Source of the DNA: an uncultured Treponema sp.
Lineage (GTDB): Bacteria > Spirochaetota > Spirochaetia > Treponematales > Treponemataceae
Assembly (NCBI GenBank): GCA_905372265.1
Contig: CAJPOL010000049.1
Coordinates: 1 to 13,163 of the forward strand
Direction of reading: 5' to 3'
DNA length: 13,163 nucleotides
Every line of letters starts with the position of its first letter. The stretch's first letter is position 1. Positions 6,287-13,108 of this stretch are shown here, in pieces. The notes under the pieces are model-generated. The model was given only the letters and a program-made list of their open reading frames with translations, did not search any database and was not told the DNA's origin. The position numbers were made by a program, and so were the translations under genes.

Positions 6287-8431
6287 TCACTGTAAAAGTA
6301 AAACAGCGGCAGCCGCCGCCAGTACGACATATTTCCGTTGATTCTCCAAAAGCGGAGCGGATTCAGGATCGACAAAATCCTCTCCTGCCGGGTAGGAAGT
6401 GTCGATAAGCCGGTACCATTTCTTTCCTTCAGGCGGAGCGCAGATGGTTGCGGTTACATCAAGATTGCCGCCGTTTAAAATAATGTAGAAACTGCTGTCA
6501 TCATGTTCGGAGCGGGTCTCCGCCTGCGAACCGTCAAGAAAGTATGCCAAAAACGAAGACGCTTGATTCCAATCGGGCGTTTCCCCTTGTGCGTTATACC
6601 AGCAAATATCGCGTTTATGGCGGTCGGGGGAAAGCGCTCCTGTTAGAAATTCGGAGCGTAAAAACACCGGATGCTTTTTGCGCAGCAGGATCAGCTTTTG
6701 CACGAACCGCAATATATCCGCATTATTACCGGTAAGCGACCAGTCGAACCAGCTGATTTCATTATCTTGACAATAGGGGTTGTTGTTTCCCCGCTGAGTG
6801 CGCAGTACTTCATCGCCCGCAGTCAGCATCGGCGTGCCTAATGAGAGCATAAGCGTCAATAATATATTCTTTGCTTTCTGTTTCCTGAGCCGTTCGATAT
6901 GCTCGTTTTCCGTTTTTCCTTCAAAGCCGTTGTTTGAGCTGCAATTAGAATCCGTGCCGTCCCGGTTGTCTTCCCCGTTTTCCTCGTTGTGCTTATGCGT
7001 GTAGCTGAGTAAGTCGTAAAGGGTGAAGCCGTCGTGGCTCGTAATAAAATTGATGGAATGAAACGGTTTGCGCCCGTCGTCCATATACAGGTCGGCTGAG
7101 CCGGTTACCCGTGTAGCAAGTTCTCGGGCACGGGGTAAATCACCGCGCCAAAAAAGGCGCGCATCATCGCGGAATCGGTCGTTCCATTCCGCCCAGCGGC
7201 CGCCCGGAAAATTGCCTACTTGATAGGCTCCTCCGGCATCCCATGCTTCGGCGATAATCTTGGTATTTCTCAGCACAGGGTCTTGCGCAATATGCTCTAT
7301 GGTCGGCGGATTGTCCATGAGGGTGCCGTTCTGATCGCGGCCTAAAATCGATCCGAGATCGAAACGGAAGCCGTCTACATGCATTTCCGTAACCCAGTAG
7401 TGCAGGCAGTCCATAATAAAGGTCTGCACGATCGGATGATTGCAATTGACGGTATTGCCGCATCCCGAATAATTCCGGTAATACCGGCGGTTATTTTCAA
7501 GTATATAGTAGATTGTGTTATCAAGGCCGCGGAACGAAAAAGTCGGGCCGAATTCACTTCCTTCCGCCGAATGGTTAAATACAATATCCAGAATGACTTC
7601 TATTCCGTTTTTATGCAGTTCCCGTACCATCCGTTTAAATTCCGATACGGGCTGAGAACCTTCGCGGCGGGCGGCGTATGAGGCTTTAGGAGCAAAGAAC
7701 GCCACAGTGCTGTAACCCCAATAGTTTTTCAGCTTTGCGCCTGTCCGCGGGTTGATTCTGGTTAGTTCATTTTCGTTAAATTCGTGAATGGGCAGCAGCT
7801 CAATGCTGGTAATGCCCAACTCTTTTAGATAGGGAATTGATTCAATAATGCCTTGATACGTCCCTTTATGCTCCTGCGGAGCATTCGGATGACACGAAAA
7901 CCCTTTCAGGTGCGCTTCATAAATGATGCAATCCCGCAGCGGATAATTGAGCGGGCGGTCTCCCTCCCAATCAAAGTCATCATTATCGATTACAATGCAT
8001 TTCGGAAATCGTTGAGCCGACTGCCGTGTAAGGAATGCGAGGTCTCCGTCAATATGCGCAGGAGGCGTCTGCTCGGCAAAATTACCGGTAAACGCTTCGG
8101 TATTGACAAGTCCCCGCGCGTATGGATCCAAAAGATAGTTATGACTGTTGAAGCGCATCCCCTCTTGCGGGACAAACGGGCCGTCAACACGGTAGAGATA
8201 CAGCGTATCGGCAGGAAGGTTTTTTACAAACACGTGCCAAATATCACCCGTTTTATTCAGTGTTGTATCAAAAGTATATGAATGAACGGGAGTTGCATCA
8301 TCGGATTTTTCAAATAGCTCCAGTGTTACCGAAGAGGCGTGACGGGAAAAAAGACTGAAATTAACGCCGTTACCGGAAACGGATGCTCCGTAAGGGAATG
8401 GTTTACCTGATAGAAACGATAAGTTTTCCAT
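6287..8431 (-). CDS. glgX: Glycogen debranching enzyme GlgX (isoamylase-type, GH13)
   Basis: Hydrolyses alpha-1,6 branch points of glycogen or of phosphorylase limit dextrin. An N-terminal CBM48-type domain (about the first 100 residues, with PYGASVSGNGVNFSLFSRHA) precedes the GH13 barrel. Catalytic residues are visible as HVDGFRFDLGS (nucleophile Asp), KIIAEAWDAGG (acid/base Glu) and NFITSHDGFTLYDL (transition-state Asp); counted from the GTG at 8443 they are Asp362, Glu399 and Asp471. The isoamylase-type signature HNEENGEDNRDG is also present. Length is about 714 residues, typical for GlgX/TreX. The start is uncertain: the ATG at 8431 and an in-frame GTG at 8443 both lack a clear Shine-Dalgarno sequence. 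It is the first gene of the glgX-glgP operon and is divergent from the sigma-28 operon. No glycogen synthesis gene (glgA, glgB, glgC) lies nearby. Confidence 0.96.
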   Translation of the reverse strand: MENLSFLSGKPFPYGASVSGNGVNFSLFSRHASSVTLELFEKSDDATPVHSYTFDTTLNKTGDIWHVFVKNLPADTLYLYRVDGPFVPQEGMRFNSHNYLLDPYARGLVNTEAFTGNFAEQTPPAHIDGDLAFLTRQSAQRFPKCIVIDNDDFDWEGDRPLNYPLRDCIIYEAHLKGFSCHPNAPQEHKGTYQGIIESIPYLKELGITSIELLPIHEFNENELTRINPRTGAKLKNYWGYSTVAFFAPKASYAARREGSQPVSEFKRMVRELHKNGIEVILDIVFNHSAEGSEFGPTFSFRGLDNTIYYILENNRRYYRNYSGCGNTVNCNHPIVQTFIMDCLHYWVTEMHVDGFRFDLGSILGRDQNGTLMDNPPTIEHIAQDPVLRNTKIIAEAWDAGGAYQVGNFPGGRWAEWNDRFRDDARLFWRGDLPRARELATRVTGSADLYMDDGRKPFHSINFITSHDGFTLYDLLSYTHKHNEENGEDNRDGTDSNCSSNNGFEGKTENEHIERLRKQKAKNILLTLMLSLGTPMLTAGDEVLRTQRGNNNPYCQDNEISWFDWSLTGNNADILRFVQKLILLRKKHPVFLRSEFLTGALSPDRHKRDICWYNAQGETPDWNQASSFLAYFLDGSQAETRSEHDDSSFYIILNGGNLDVTATICAPPEGKKWYRLIDTSYPAGEDFVDPESAPLLENQRKYVVLAAAAAVLLLQ

Positions 8432-8443
8432 GAATCGGCTCAC

Positions 8444-8528
8444 TTTAGCATGAAAAGAAAAATTATGCTATACCGCGCATTATTTCACGTTAAATCCAGC
8501 CCAAAACACAAGCTCTAAGGAGGTCTCC
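8444..8528. promoter_or_regulatory. Divergent intergenic region, glgX versus sigma-28 operon
   Basis: This 85-bp region separates glgX (minus) from the small ORF that opens the motility operon (plus), so any promoters for both would have to fit within it or extend into the genes. It contains an imperfect inverted repeat (about 8461-8490, arms with AATTATGC and GCATTATT) centred on CTATACCGC, with AT-rich -10-like sequences on both strands. No pair of hexamers at good spacing could be assigned confidently to either direction, and no sigma-28-type promoter was found. Confidence 0.4.
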
Positions 8529-8639
8529 ATGCAATTAAAACGCAACAAAGAGCGGAATATTTGTTTCCGTGTCCACTCTATCTTGACGAGAGATAAAAAT
8601 TCGCATAATCTAAAGCGATGGAGGTTTGTCTGTGCCTAA
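8529..8639 (+). CDS. Small ORF of 36 codons, possible leader peptide
   Basis: A short open frame starts with ATG at 8529 after a perfect AAGGAGGT ribosome site (8517-8524), the strongest in the window. It encodes a 36-residue, very basic peptide beginning MQLKRNKERN and ending RWRFVCA. Its TAA stop (8637-8639) overlaps the GTG start of the next gene by 8 nt, and that gene's GGAGG site lies inside its last codons. This arrangement allows translational coupling or leader-peptide control of the sigma-28 operon. There is no signal peptide, membrane helix or domain that I recognise. It may alternatively be a fortuitous frame; the ribosome site and the overlap argue against that. Confidence 0.5.
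   Translation: MQLKRNKERNICFRVHSILTRDKNSHNLKRWRFVCA
8583..8609 (+). promoter_or_regulatory. Candidate internal promoter inside the small ORF
   Basis: TTGACG (8583-8588) and CATAAT (8604-8609) each match sigma-70 hexamers at five of six positions, but the spacer is only 15 nt. Transcription would begin near 8616, immediately before the GGAGG site (8620-8624) of the next gene, bypassing the small ORF. Confidence 0.3.
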
Positions 8640-9330
8640 ACTAAAAACTCCTTTAATTTGTGCCGGTGTAAGCTGTGTGCTGTCTATGTTTATCGGTATG
8701 ATAAACGGAGTGCGGGTTTTAAATATTATTATGCGCGGATTGATAGCCGGTGTAACCGTCGGCGGTTTTGTATTCTGCGCCGCCGTGCTTTTGAAAAAAT
8801 ATATCCCCGATCTCTTTGCACAGCAATCTTATCCCGATGCAGCCGGTACGCTTGATCCCGATACCGGTGCAAATGTAAATATCACACTGGATGACGAAGC
8901 GCAGGATGCGTCCGGACTTGATAGCGGCACTCCTGCAGCAGATATGCAAAGCGGCAGCGATAGTGCGGCGGAGGCAGCATTCCCTATCTCCGATACCGCA
9001 TCGGAATTGAACGAACCGGCAGTTTCGGAGATGCCTGCTGATAATGCAGCAGCCGGTATTGAAAAAACCGAAACTTCCGCTCCGGCTGCAAGCGCACCGG
9101 CGGCAGCGGCAAAGCACAGCAAAAACAATGATCCATTGCTTTCGGATCTGCCGTCCGTTGGAGAGTTTATGGAGCCGGATGATGAGGAAACTCCTGTTAT
9201 CCAAGAAAGTGCGGATGCCGCTGTTCCCGGCGCAGACGGCGAGTTCCTTGTCAATCAATCAAATCCGATCACTTCGGATACAAAAGTGATGGCTCAGGCA
9301 ATACGTACAGTTCTAACGGCCGGTGACTAA
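8632..9330 (+). CDS. Hypothetical membrane protein preceding sigma-28
   Basis: Not recognised as a named family. The GTG at 8632 is preferred because GGAGG (8620-8624) stands 7 nt before it; the in-frame TTG at 8626 is too close. The 232-residue product has two predicted membrane helices (about residues 7-24 and 30-54) separated by a short GVRVLN loop, then a long acidic, Ala/Ser/Pro-rich, probably disordered stretch (about 60-205). It ends in a short amphipathic segment, VMAQAIRTVLTAGD, which is the part most likely to bind a partner. With both termini on the cytoplasmic side the tail would face the cytoplasm. It is the second frame of the sigma-28 operon, 20 bp before fliA, so a role in flagellar regulation or assembly is likely by context only. 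Confidence 0.8.
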   Translation: MPKLKTPLICAGVSCVLSMFIGMINGVRVLNIIMRGLIAGVTVGGFVFCAAVLLKKYIPDLFAQQSYPDAAGTLDPDTGANVNITLDDEAQDASGLDSGTPAADMQSGSDSAAEAAFPISDTASELNEPAVSEMPADNAAAGIEKTETSAPAASAPAAAAKHSKNNDPLLSDLPSVGEFMEPDDEETPVIQESADAAVPGADGEFLVNQSNPITSDTKVMAQAIRTVLTAGD

Positions 9331-9350
9331 GGATAGGTGCTGATATAACT

Positions 9351-10139
9351 ATGGAAAACATCGATTTAGAGAGCAAAACGGAAGACGAACTTTGGCTTGC
9401 ATATAAAAAAACACAAGCGCCTAAGATTCGTGAGTTTTTTATTGTAAAGTATGCGCCTCTTGTAAAATATGTCGCCGGAAAAGTCGCTGTCGGTATGCCG
9501 AGCAGTGTTGAGTTTGATGATTTAGTCGGTTACGGCGTATTCGGGCTGTTGGATGCCATCGATAAATATGACCCTGAAAAAAATGTAAAGTTCAATACCT
9601 ATGCCGTAACACGCATCCGCGGCGCTATTTTTGATGAGCTGCGCTCAATTGATTGGGTGCCGCGTTCGGTACGACAGCAGTCTCGTGAGATCGAAGAAAT
9701 CATTGCGGAACTGGAAGCTCGGCTCGGACGCTCTGCAAACGATGTAGAAATTGCCGATGCACTGGGGATGACTGTAGAAGAATTTCATCAAGTGCTTCTA
9801 AAAATTTCAGGCACCAGTGTGGTCTCTTTAACCGATCTTCGTTTCGGCTCGGATGATGCAAATCAAATCCCCGTTGCCGACAGTATTGAAGCGCCGTCCT
9901 CGCTTAATCCCGACGTTATTGTTGAACGGGAAGAAATGAAAAGGATTATCGTTGATGCCATCAATGAACTTCCCGATAGAGAAAAAAAAGTACTGATTAT
10001 GTATTATTATGAAGACATGACTTTGCGGGAAATCGGCAAAGTATTGGAAGTAACGGAATCGCGAGTGTCGCAGATTCATTCAAGTGCAAATCATAAACTG
10101 AGAGCAAAATTAAGCAATATCCGTAAAGGAATCCGCTAG
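9351..10139 (+). CDS. fliA: Flagellar RNA polymerase sigma factor, sigma-28 (FliA/WhiG/SigD)
   Basis: A 262-residue alternative sigma factor that directs RNA polymerase to late flagellar and chemotaxis promoters; in spirochaetes it is often labelled whiG. Region 2 is visible as VEFDDLVGYGVFGLLDAIDKY followed by FNTYAVTRIRGAIFDELR, region 3 begins with the characteristic SIDWVPRSVR, and region 4 carries LPDREKKVLIMYYYEDMTLREIGKVLEV plus the recognition helix TESRVSQIH. Length and domain order are normal for the FliA group. The ATG at 9351 is preceded by AGGTG at 9335-9339, a little far upstream. The stop codon shares bases with the ribosome site of the following fapA gene. No anti-sigma factor FlgM is encoded in the window. 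Confidence 0.96.
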   Translation: MENIDLESKTEDELWLAYKKTQAPKIREFFIVKYAPLVKYVAGKVAVGMPSSVEFDDLVGYGVFGLLDAIDKYDPEKNVKFNTYAVTRIRGAIFDELRSIDWVPRSVRQQSREIEEIIAELEARLGRSANDVEIADALGMTVEEFHQVLLKISGTSVVSLTDLRFGSDDANQIPVADSIEAPSSLNPDVIVEREEMKRIIVDAINELPDREKKVLIMYYYEDMTLREIGKVLEVTESRVSQIHSSANHKLRAKLSNIRKGIR

Positions 10140-10148
10140 GAGAACGCC

Positions 10149-12122
10149 ATGATACATTTTGAACAAATTCGGGAGAAAATGAAAGAAGAATATGAAAAGG
10201 ATTCTTCCCGTTTTTTTGTTGAAGTTACCGGCGTTACTATTGATGAAGCTATTGAAAACGCAGCGGTTGAGCTTGGAGTACGCCGATCTCTAATCGATTA
10301 TGAAGTTTTAGAAAGAGGCGCCTCCGGCTTTTTCGTTCTCCATCCTAAAGAATGGAAAATACGCGCTTATGAGATAAAAAAATCAAGAAGAAAAGGCACA
10401 ATAGAAAATATCACCGATACGGAAGAACAGAAAACAGCCGTAGCAGAAGTTATCGACAAGGACGGTATGGTCTCTGTTTTCTGTGCAGAAGACGGTATTT
10501 TCCTAAAAGTTACCGAACCGCAGGGTAACGGTCGAGAAGTTACCTTGTCAGATGCCGTTGAAAAAATACGCGACCGCAACCTAACGGTTCCCTCCGATGA
10601 AATCTTGGAGCCCATTGTTACTGCCGCTGCAGGAGAATATGTACGGATCGGTGCATACGATTACCTGCCCGGTAATGATGCGCTTATGTCCGTTGAAATC
10701 AGCGAAGATGAGATGAAAGCCTATCTCTTTGTTTCGCCTCCCGGACAGGGCGGAGCCGATTTGTCCGCCGATGTGATTATTACGTTCTTATCGAACAACC
10801 GTGTTGTTTCCGGCATCAACGAAAACTTAGTGAAACAGTTTCAAGATTCTCCAGTGTACAAAGAGAAATACCTTGTTGCGGAGGGAGCCGTTCCCCAAAA
10901 GGGCGATGACGCCAAAATACTATACAATTTTGAGACCGATAACACAAAGGCTCGCTTAAAAGAAACAAAAAGCGGTCAGATTAATTTTAAAGAGCTCAAC
11001 CTTATTCAGAACGTTGTCGAGGGACAGCCGTTAGCACAAAAGATACCCGCCCAAGAGGGGAAAAGCGGTAAAACCGTTACCGGAAAGTATTTAGCGGCAG
11101 CAGCAGGGAAAGATATACCGATTCCGCTCGGAAAAAACACACGTTTAGCGGAAGATCAGCTTACCGTCGTTGCAGAAACCAATGGGCAAGTACTGCTGGT
11201 AAAGAACCAAATTAACGTAGAACCGGTTATGACTATCGAAGGAAACGTATCGATAAAGACCGGTAATATCATGTTCCTCGGTACGGTCTATGTGAAAGGA
11301 AGCGTTGATGACGGCTTCTCAATCAAAGCTTCAGGTAATATTGAGGTAAAAGGCACCGTTGGAAAAGCATCGTTGGATGCGGAAGGCGATATTGTTGTCA
11401 GTCAAGGAGTTGTCGGTAAAGAGGGCGGCTATATCAGGGCCGGTAAGTCCATTTGGGCTAAATTTATCCAGAATGTTGCAGAAGTCGATGCAGGAGATTC
11501 GGTTATCGTTTCCGATGGTATTATCGGGTCAAAAATAAGCGCAAACTATAAAGTTATCTGCAGCGGGAAGCGCGCTGATATTATCGGCAGCGAAGTAACT
11601 GCGCTGGAAGGCGTATACGCGCGGAATCTCGGCAGTCCTGCAGCCGGCAGCGATACCATTGTCAGTGTCGGTTTTGATCCGCACCGTAAGGCGCGCTTGA
11701 CTATTTTGGAAAGCAGCCTGGCTGAAGCGGAAAAACAATTAGCTGGACTGAAATTAGATATTACTTCTTTGGAAAATCAGAAAAAAGTAATGAAAGAGTT
11801 GCCTGAAGAAAAAACGGCGCTTTTGAAACAAAAGAGAGAAGAACGGTACGTGTGCGAAATGGAAATGAAGGAAATGCGTACTGAGGCTGACAAAATTCAA
11901 CACTATCTTGCCACATTACAAGTTGAGGGAGTCGTATCGGTTTCCGGCAATGTGTATACCGGTGTGCGGGTTATTATCAAAGATATTATAGAAGATGTCA
12001 GGGTTGACAGTAAGGCGACCACATTCTTTCTGCAAAACGGATTGGTGCGGTATGGGCCCTATGTCGATTATACCAACGACGAAGATGCAAAGAGGGTTCC
12101 GAGTGGGTATACAGCCAATTGA
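10149..12122 (+). CDS. fapA: FapA (DUF342) family protein with N-terminal Jag-N-like domain
   Basis: A 657-residue cytoplasmic protein of the FapA/DUF342 family. Segments in order: a Jag-N-like module at about 20-65 (VEVTGVTIDEAIENAAVEL followed by EVLERGASGFFVL, as in KhpB/Jag/EloR); a FapA N-terminal region at about 130-290; a repetitive right-handed beta-helix at about 290-500 rich in Gly-Asn/Gly-Asp turns (IEGNVSIKTGNI, VKGTVGKASLDAEGD); a charged coiled coil at about 515-590; and a short beta-rich tail. In Vibrio a FapA protein supports flagellar assembly and is controlled by the sugar phosphotransferase protein EIIA-Glc; whether the spirochaete protein does the same is unknown. The ATG at 10149 has an AGGAG site overlapping the fliA stop. 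The gene end overlaps the next gene by 20 nt, so the two are probably translationally coupled. Confidence 0.93.
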   Translation: MIHFEQIREKMKEEYEKDSSRFFVEVTGVTIDEAIENAAVELGVRRSLIDYEVLERGASGFFVLHPKEWKIRAYEIKKSRRKGTIENITDTEEQKTAVAEVIDKDGMVSVFCAEDGIFLKVTEPQGNGREVTLSDAVEKIRDRNLTVPSDEILEPIVTAAAGEYVRIGAYDYLPGNDALMSVEISEDEMKAYLFVSPPGQGGADLSADVIITFLSNNRVVSGINENLVKQFQDSPVYKEKYLVAEGAVPQKGDDAKILYNFETDNTKARLKETKSGQINFKELNLIQNVVEGQPLAQKIPAQEGKSGKTVTGKYLAAAAGKDIPIPLGKNTRLAEDQLTVVAETNGQVLLVKNQINVEPVMTIEGNVSIKTGNIMFLGTVYVKGSVDDGFSIKASGNIEVKGTVGKASLDAEGDIVVSQGVVGKEGGYIRAGKSIWAKFIQNVAEVDAGDSVIVSDGIIGSKISANYKVICSGKRADIIGSEVTALEGVYARNLGSPAAGSDTIVSVGFDPHRKARLTILESSLAEAEKQLAGLKLDITSLENQKKVMKELPEEKTALLKQKREERYVCEMEMKEMRTEADKIQHYLATLQVEGVVSVSGNVYTGVRVIIKDIIEDVRVDSKATTFFLQNGLVRYGPYVDYTNDEDAKRVPSGYTAN

Positions 12123-12435
12123 TCTGCAGACACTTTACACTCAACTCGATAAAGTCGGTAAGCTGCAAAGCGATATGAAGCAAACTTCAGCTGCTGAGTT
12201 TGAAAAAAGCCAGCAGGCAAATAAAGAAGATGCTGCACGCCGGCAGCAAACAGTTCAAAAAACCGAAAATGCCGGTGCGGAAAAAATGGCTGTCCACAAA
12301 GACCGCTCCGGCGGTTCGTTCAATTCATTTAATAATACCTCTCAGCAGCGCAAAGACGAAGCTGAGACCGAAGAAACAACTGCTTACTACATTCAAGATC
12401 CGCTGCTGGGAAAGAAAATAGATATTTCAGGATAA
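12103..12435 (+). CDS. Hypothetical small hydrophilic protein of the sigma-28 operon
   Basis: Not recognised as a named family. The frame is open from 11995, but the first part lies inside fapA and has no ribosome site; the GTG at 12103, preceded by AGAGGG (12091-12096), is preferred and an ATG at 12085 is possible. The resulting 110-residue protein begins with (M)GIQPIDLQTLYTQLDKVGK, continues with a Lys/Glu/Gln-rich stretch and a Ser/Asn-rich stretch that look disordered, and ends with YYIQDPLLGKKIDISG. There is no signal peptide or membrane helix, so it is probably cytoplasmic. The ordered-looking ends and the variable-looking middle suggest a small adaptor. It sits between fapA (20-nt overlap) and the SwrB-like gene (8-bp gap), which implies co-expression with both. 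Confidence 0.75.
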   Translation: MGIQPIDLQTLYTQLDKVGKLQSDMKQTSAAEFEKSQQANKEDAARRQQTVQKTENAGAEKMAVHKDRSGGSFNSFNNTSQQRKDEAETEETTAYYIQDPLLGKKIDISG

Positions 12436-12443
12436 CATACAAT

Positions 12444-12962
12444 ATGGGCGCTACCGTTATTGCAATTTTTCTCTTATGCCTTAATCTCATTCTCATGATC
12501 GTTTTTTACCGTTCCATTGCACGGACATTTTCTCAGAATGCATACCGCGACAAAATCCGTGAAGAAGTCAACAAGCTGATTATGGACATTCAGCATGAGT
12601 CCGACCATGCCGTCAGCGTACTGGAAGATAAGATACGGCATGTTCAAAAAATGCTGGCTGACGTAGACCGGCACATTGCCCTTGCCGAACAAGAGCATGA
12701 AAAATGGATAGATCAGCAACAGTTCTTGCAAAAACAAGAAAACCGCAGCAGCCCCGCTCAACCTGAGCACGTAAAAAAAGAGACAATACCGATTTATACC
12801 AAACCGCCTCTAAAGAACATTCCGCCTGAGATACCGGCATCGGTAAGCCCCCAAGAGCAGGTTCTTGAATTAGCCCGGCAAGGGTTCTCTTTGGATTTTA
12901 TAGCGGGAAAAGTTGATCTGCCGATAGGCGAAATAGCGCTTATTCTTTCATTACATGCCTAA
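12444..12962 (+). CDS. Membrane-anchored coiled-coil protein with C-terminal HTH-like segment (DUF6115/SwrB-like)
   Basis: A 172-residue protein with one N-terminal membrane helix (about 2-22), a long charged coiled coil (about 36-96), a Pro-rich linker (about 100-135), and a C-terminal helix-turn-helix-like segment (about 137-172: QVLELARQGFSLDFIAGKVDLPIGEIALIL). This architecture matches DUF6115-type proteins found beside sigma-D/FapA in clostridia and resembles SwrB (YlxL), which follows sigD in Bacillus subtilis and promotes maturation of the flagellar basal body and export apparatus. Assignment rests on architecture and gene position, not on an alignment. The ATG at 12444 has an AGGA about 11 nt upstream. 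It is the last gene of the operon; hairpins follow the stop codon. Confidence 0.82.
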   Translation: MGATVIAIFLLCLNLILMIVFYRSIARTFSQNAYRDKIREEVNKLIMDIQHESDHAVSVLEDKIRHVQKMLADVDRHIALAEQEHEKWIDQQQFLQKQENRSSPAQPEHVKKETIPIYTKPPLKNIPPEIPASVSPQEQVLELARQGFSLDFIAGKVDLPIGEIALILSLHA

Positions 12963-12979
12963 AGAATACCGCGGCCTTT

Positions 12980-13038
12980 TCCGCACGAATCAACATACCC
13001 CGACGCGAGCGTCGGGGTATTAAACCCTCCGCACGAAT
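12980..13038. repeat. 11-bp direct repeats bracketing a perfect hairpin
   Basis: TCCGCACGAAT occurs at 12980-12990 and again at 13028-13038, with 37 bp between that contain the 11-bp stem hairpin. Just outside, GGCCTTT (12973-12979) and AAAGGCC (13039-13045) are inverted copies. This could be a local duplication or a tiny inserted element with flanking target duplication. Confidence 0.6.
12995..13020 (+). terminator. Probable terminator hairpin of the sigma-28 operon
   Basis: A perfect 11-bp GC-rich stem (12995-13005 with 13010-13020) closes on a CGAG tetraloop, 32 nt after the last stop codon of the operon. No T-run follows on either strand, so termination may be Rho-assisted. The symmetry would also let it act on minus-strand transcripts coming from the tRNA side. 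Confidence 0.6.
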
Positions 13039-13063
13039 AAAGGCCTGATAGGCTACTGCGGAG
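13027..13063. repeat. Inverted repeat between the operon end and the tRNA
   Basis: CTCCGCA (13027-13033) and TGCGGAG (13057-13063) are perfect inverted arms around a 23-nt centre. They lie between the two terminator hairpins and overlap the second copy of the 11-bp direct repeat, so they compete with it for pairing. No function can be assigned. Confidence 0.4.
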
Positions 13064-13067
13064 ACAT

Positions 13068-13103
13068 AAAAAAAGCTTAAAACAGATAGTTCTGTTTTAA
13101 GCT
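13068..13103 (-). terminator. Intrinsic terminator of the tRNA-Glu transcript
   Basis: A perfect 13-bp stem (13074-13086 with 13091-13103, TAGT loop on the plus strand) is followed on the minus strand by a run of T residues (13068-13074). It begins only 5 nt after the tRNA 3' end, a textbook Rho-independent terminator. Confidence 0.9.
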
Positions 13104-13108
13104 CTGAG

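Noticed and set aside
6277..6375. 33-codon upstream extension of glgP inside the glgX 3' end
   Set aside because: The ATG at 6276 has a good GAGGT site and gives the normal phosphorylase N-terminus; the extension only re-reads glgX in another frame.
8434..8452. Sigma-28-like string TAAA...GCCGATTC on the minus strand at the glgX start
   Set aside because: The two boxes are only 4 nt apart instead of about 15 and lie across the start codon, so they cannot act as a promoter.
8719..9258. Long open frames on the minus strand opposite the two-helix membrane protein gene
   Set aside because: They arise from the Ala/Ser-rich codons of the plus-strand gene, have no ribosome site and encode low-complexity or Cys/Arg-rich sequence with no domain.
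11995..12102. Upstream extension of the 110-residue protein into fapA
   Set aside because: The extension reads fapA coding sequence out of frame, without a ribosome site; the GTG at 12103 with AGAGGG before it fits better.
12970..13063. CRISPR-like array from the repeated 11-mer
   Set aside because: There are only two copies, the repeat is too short, no further spacing pattern exists, and no cas gene is present.
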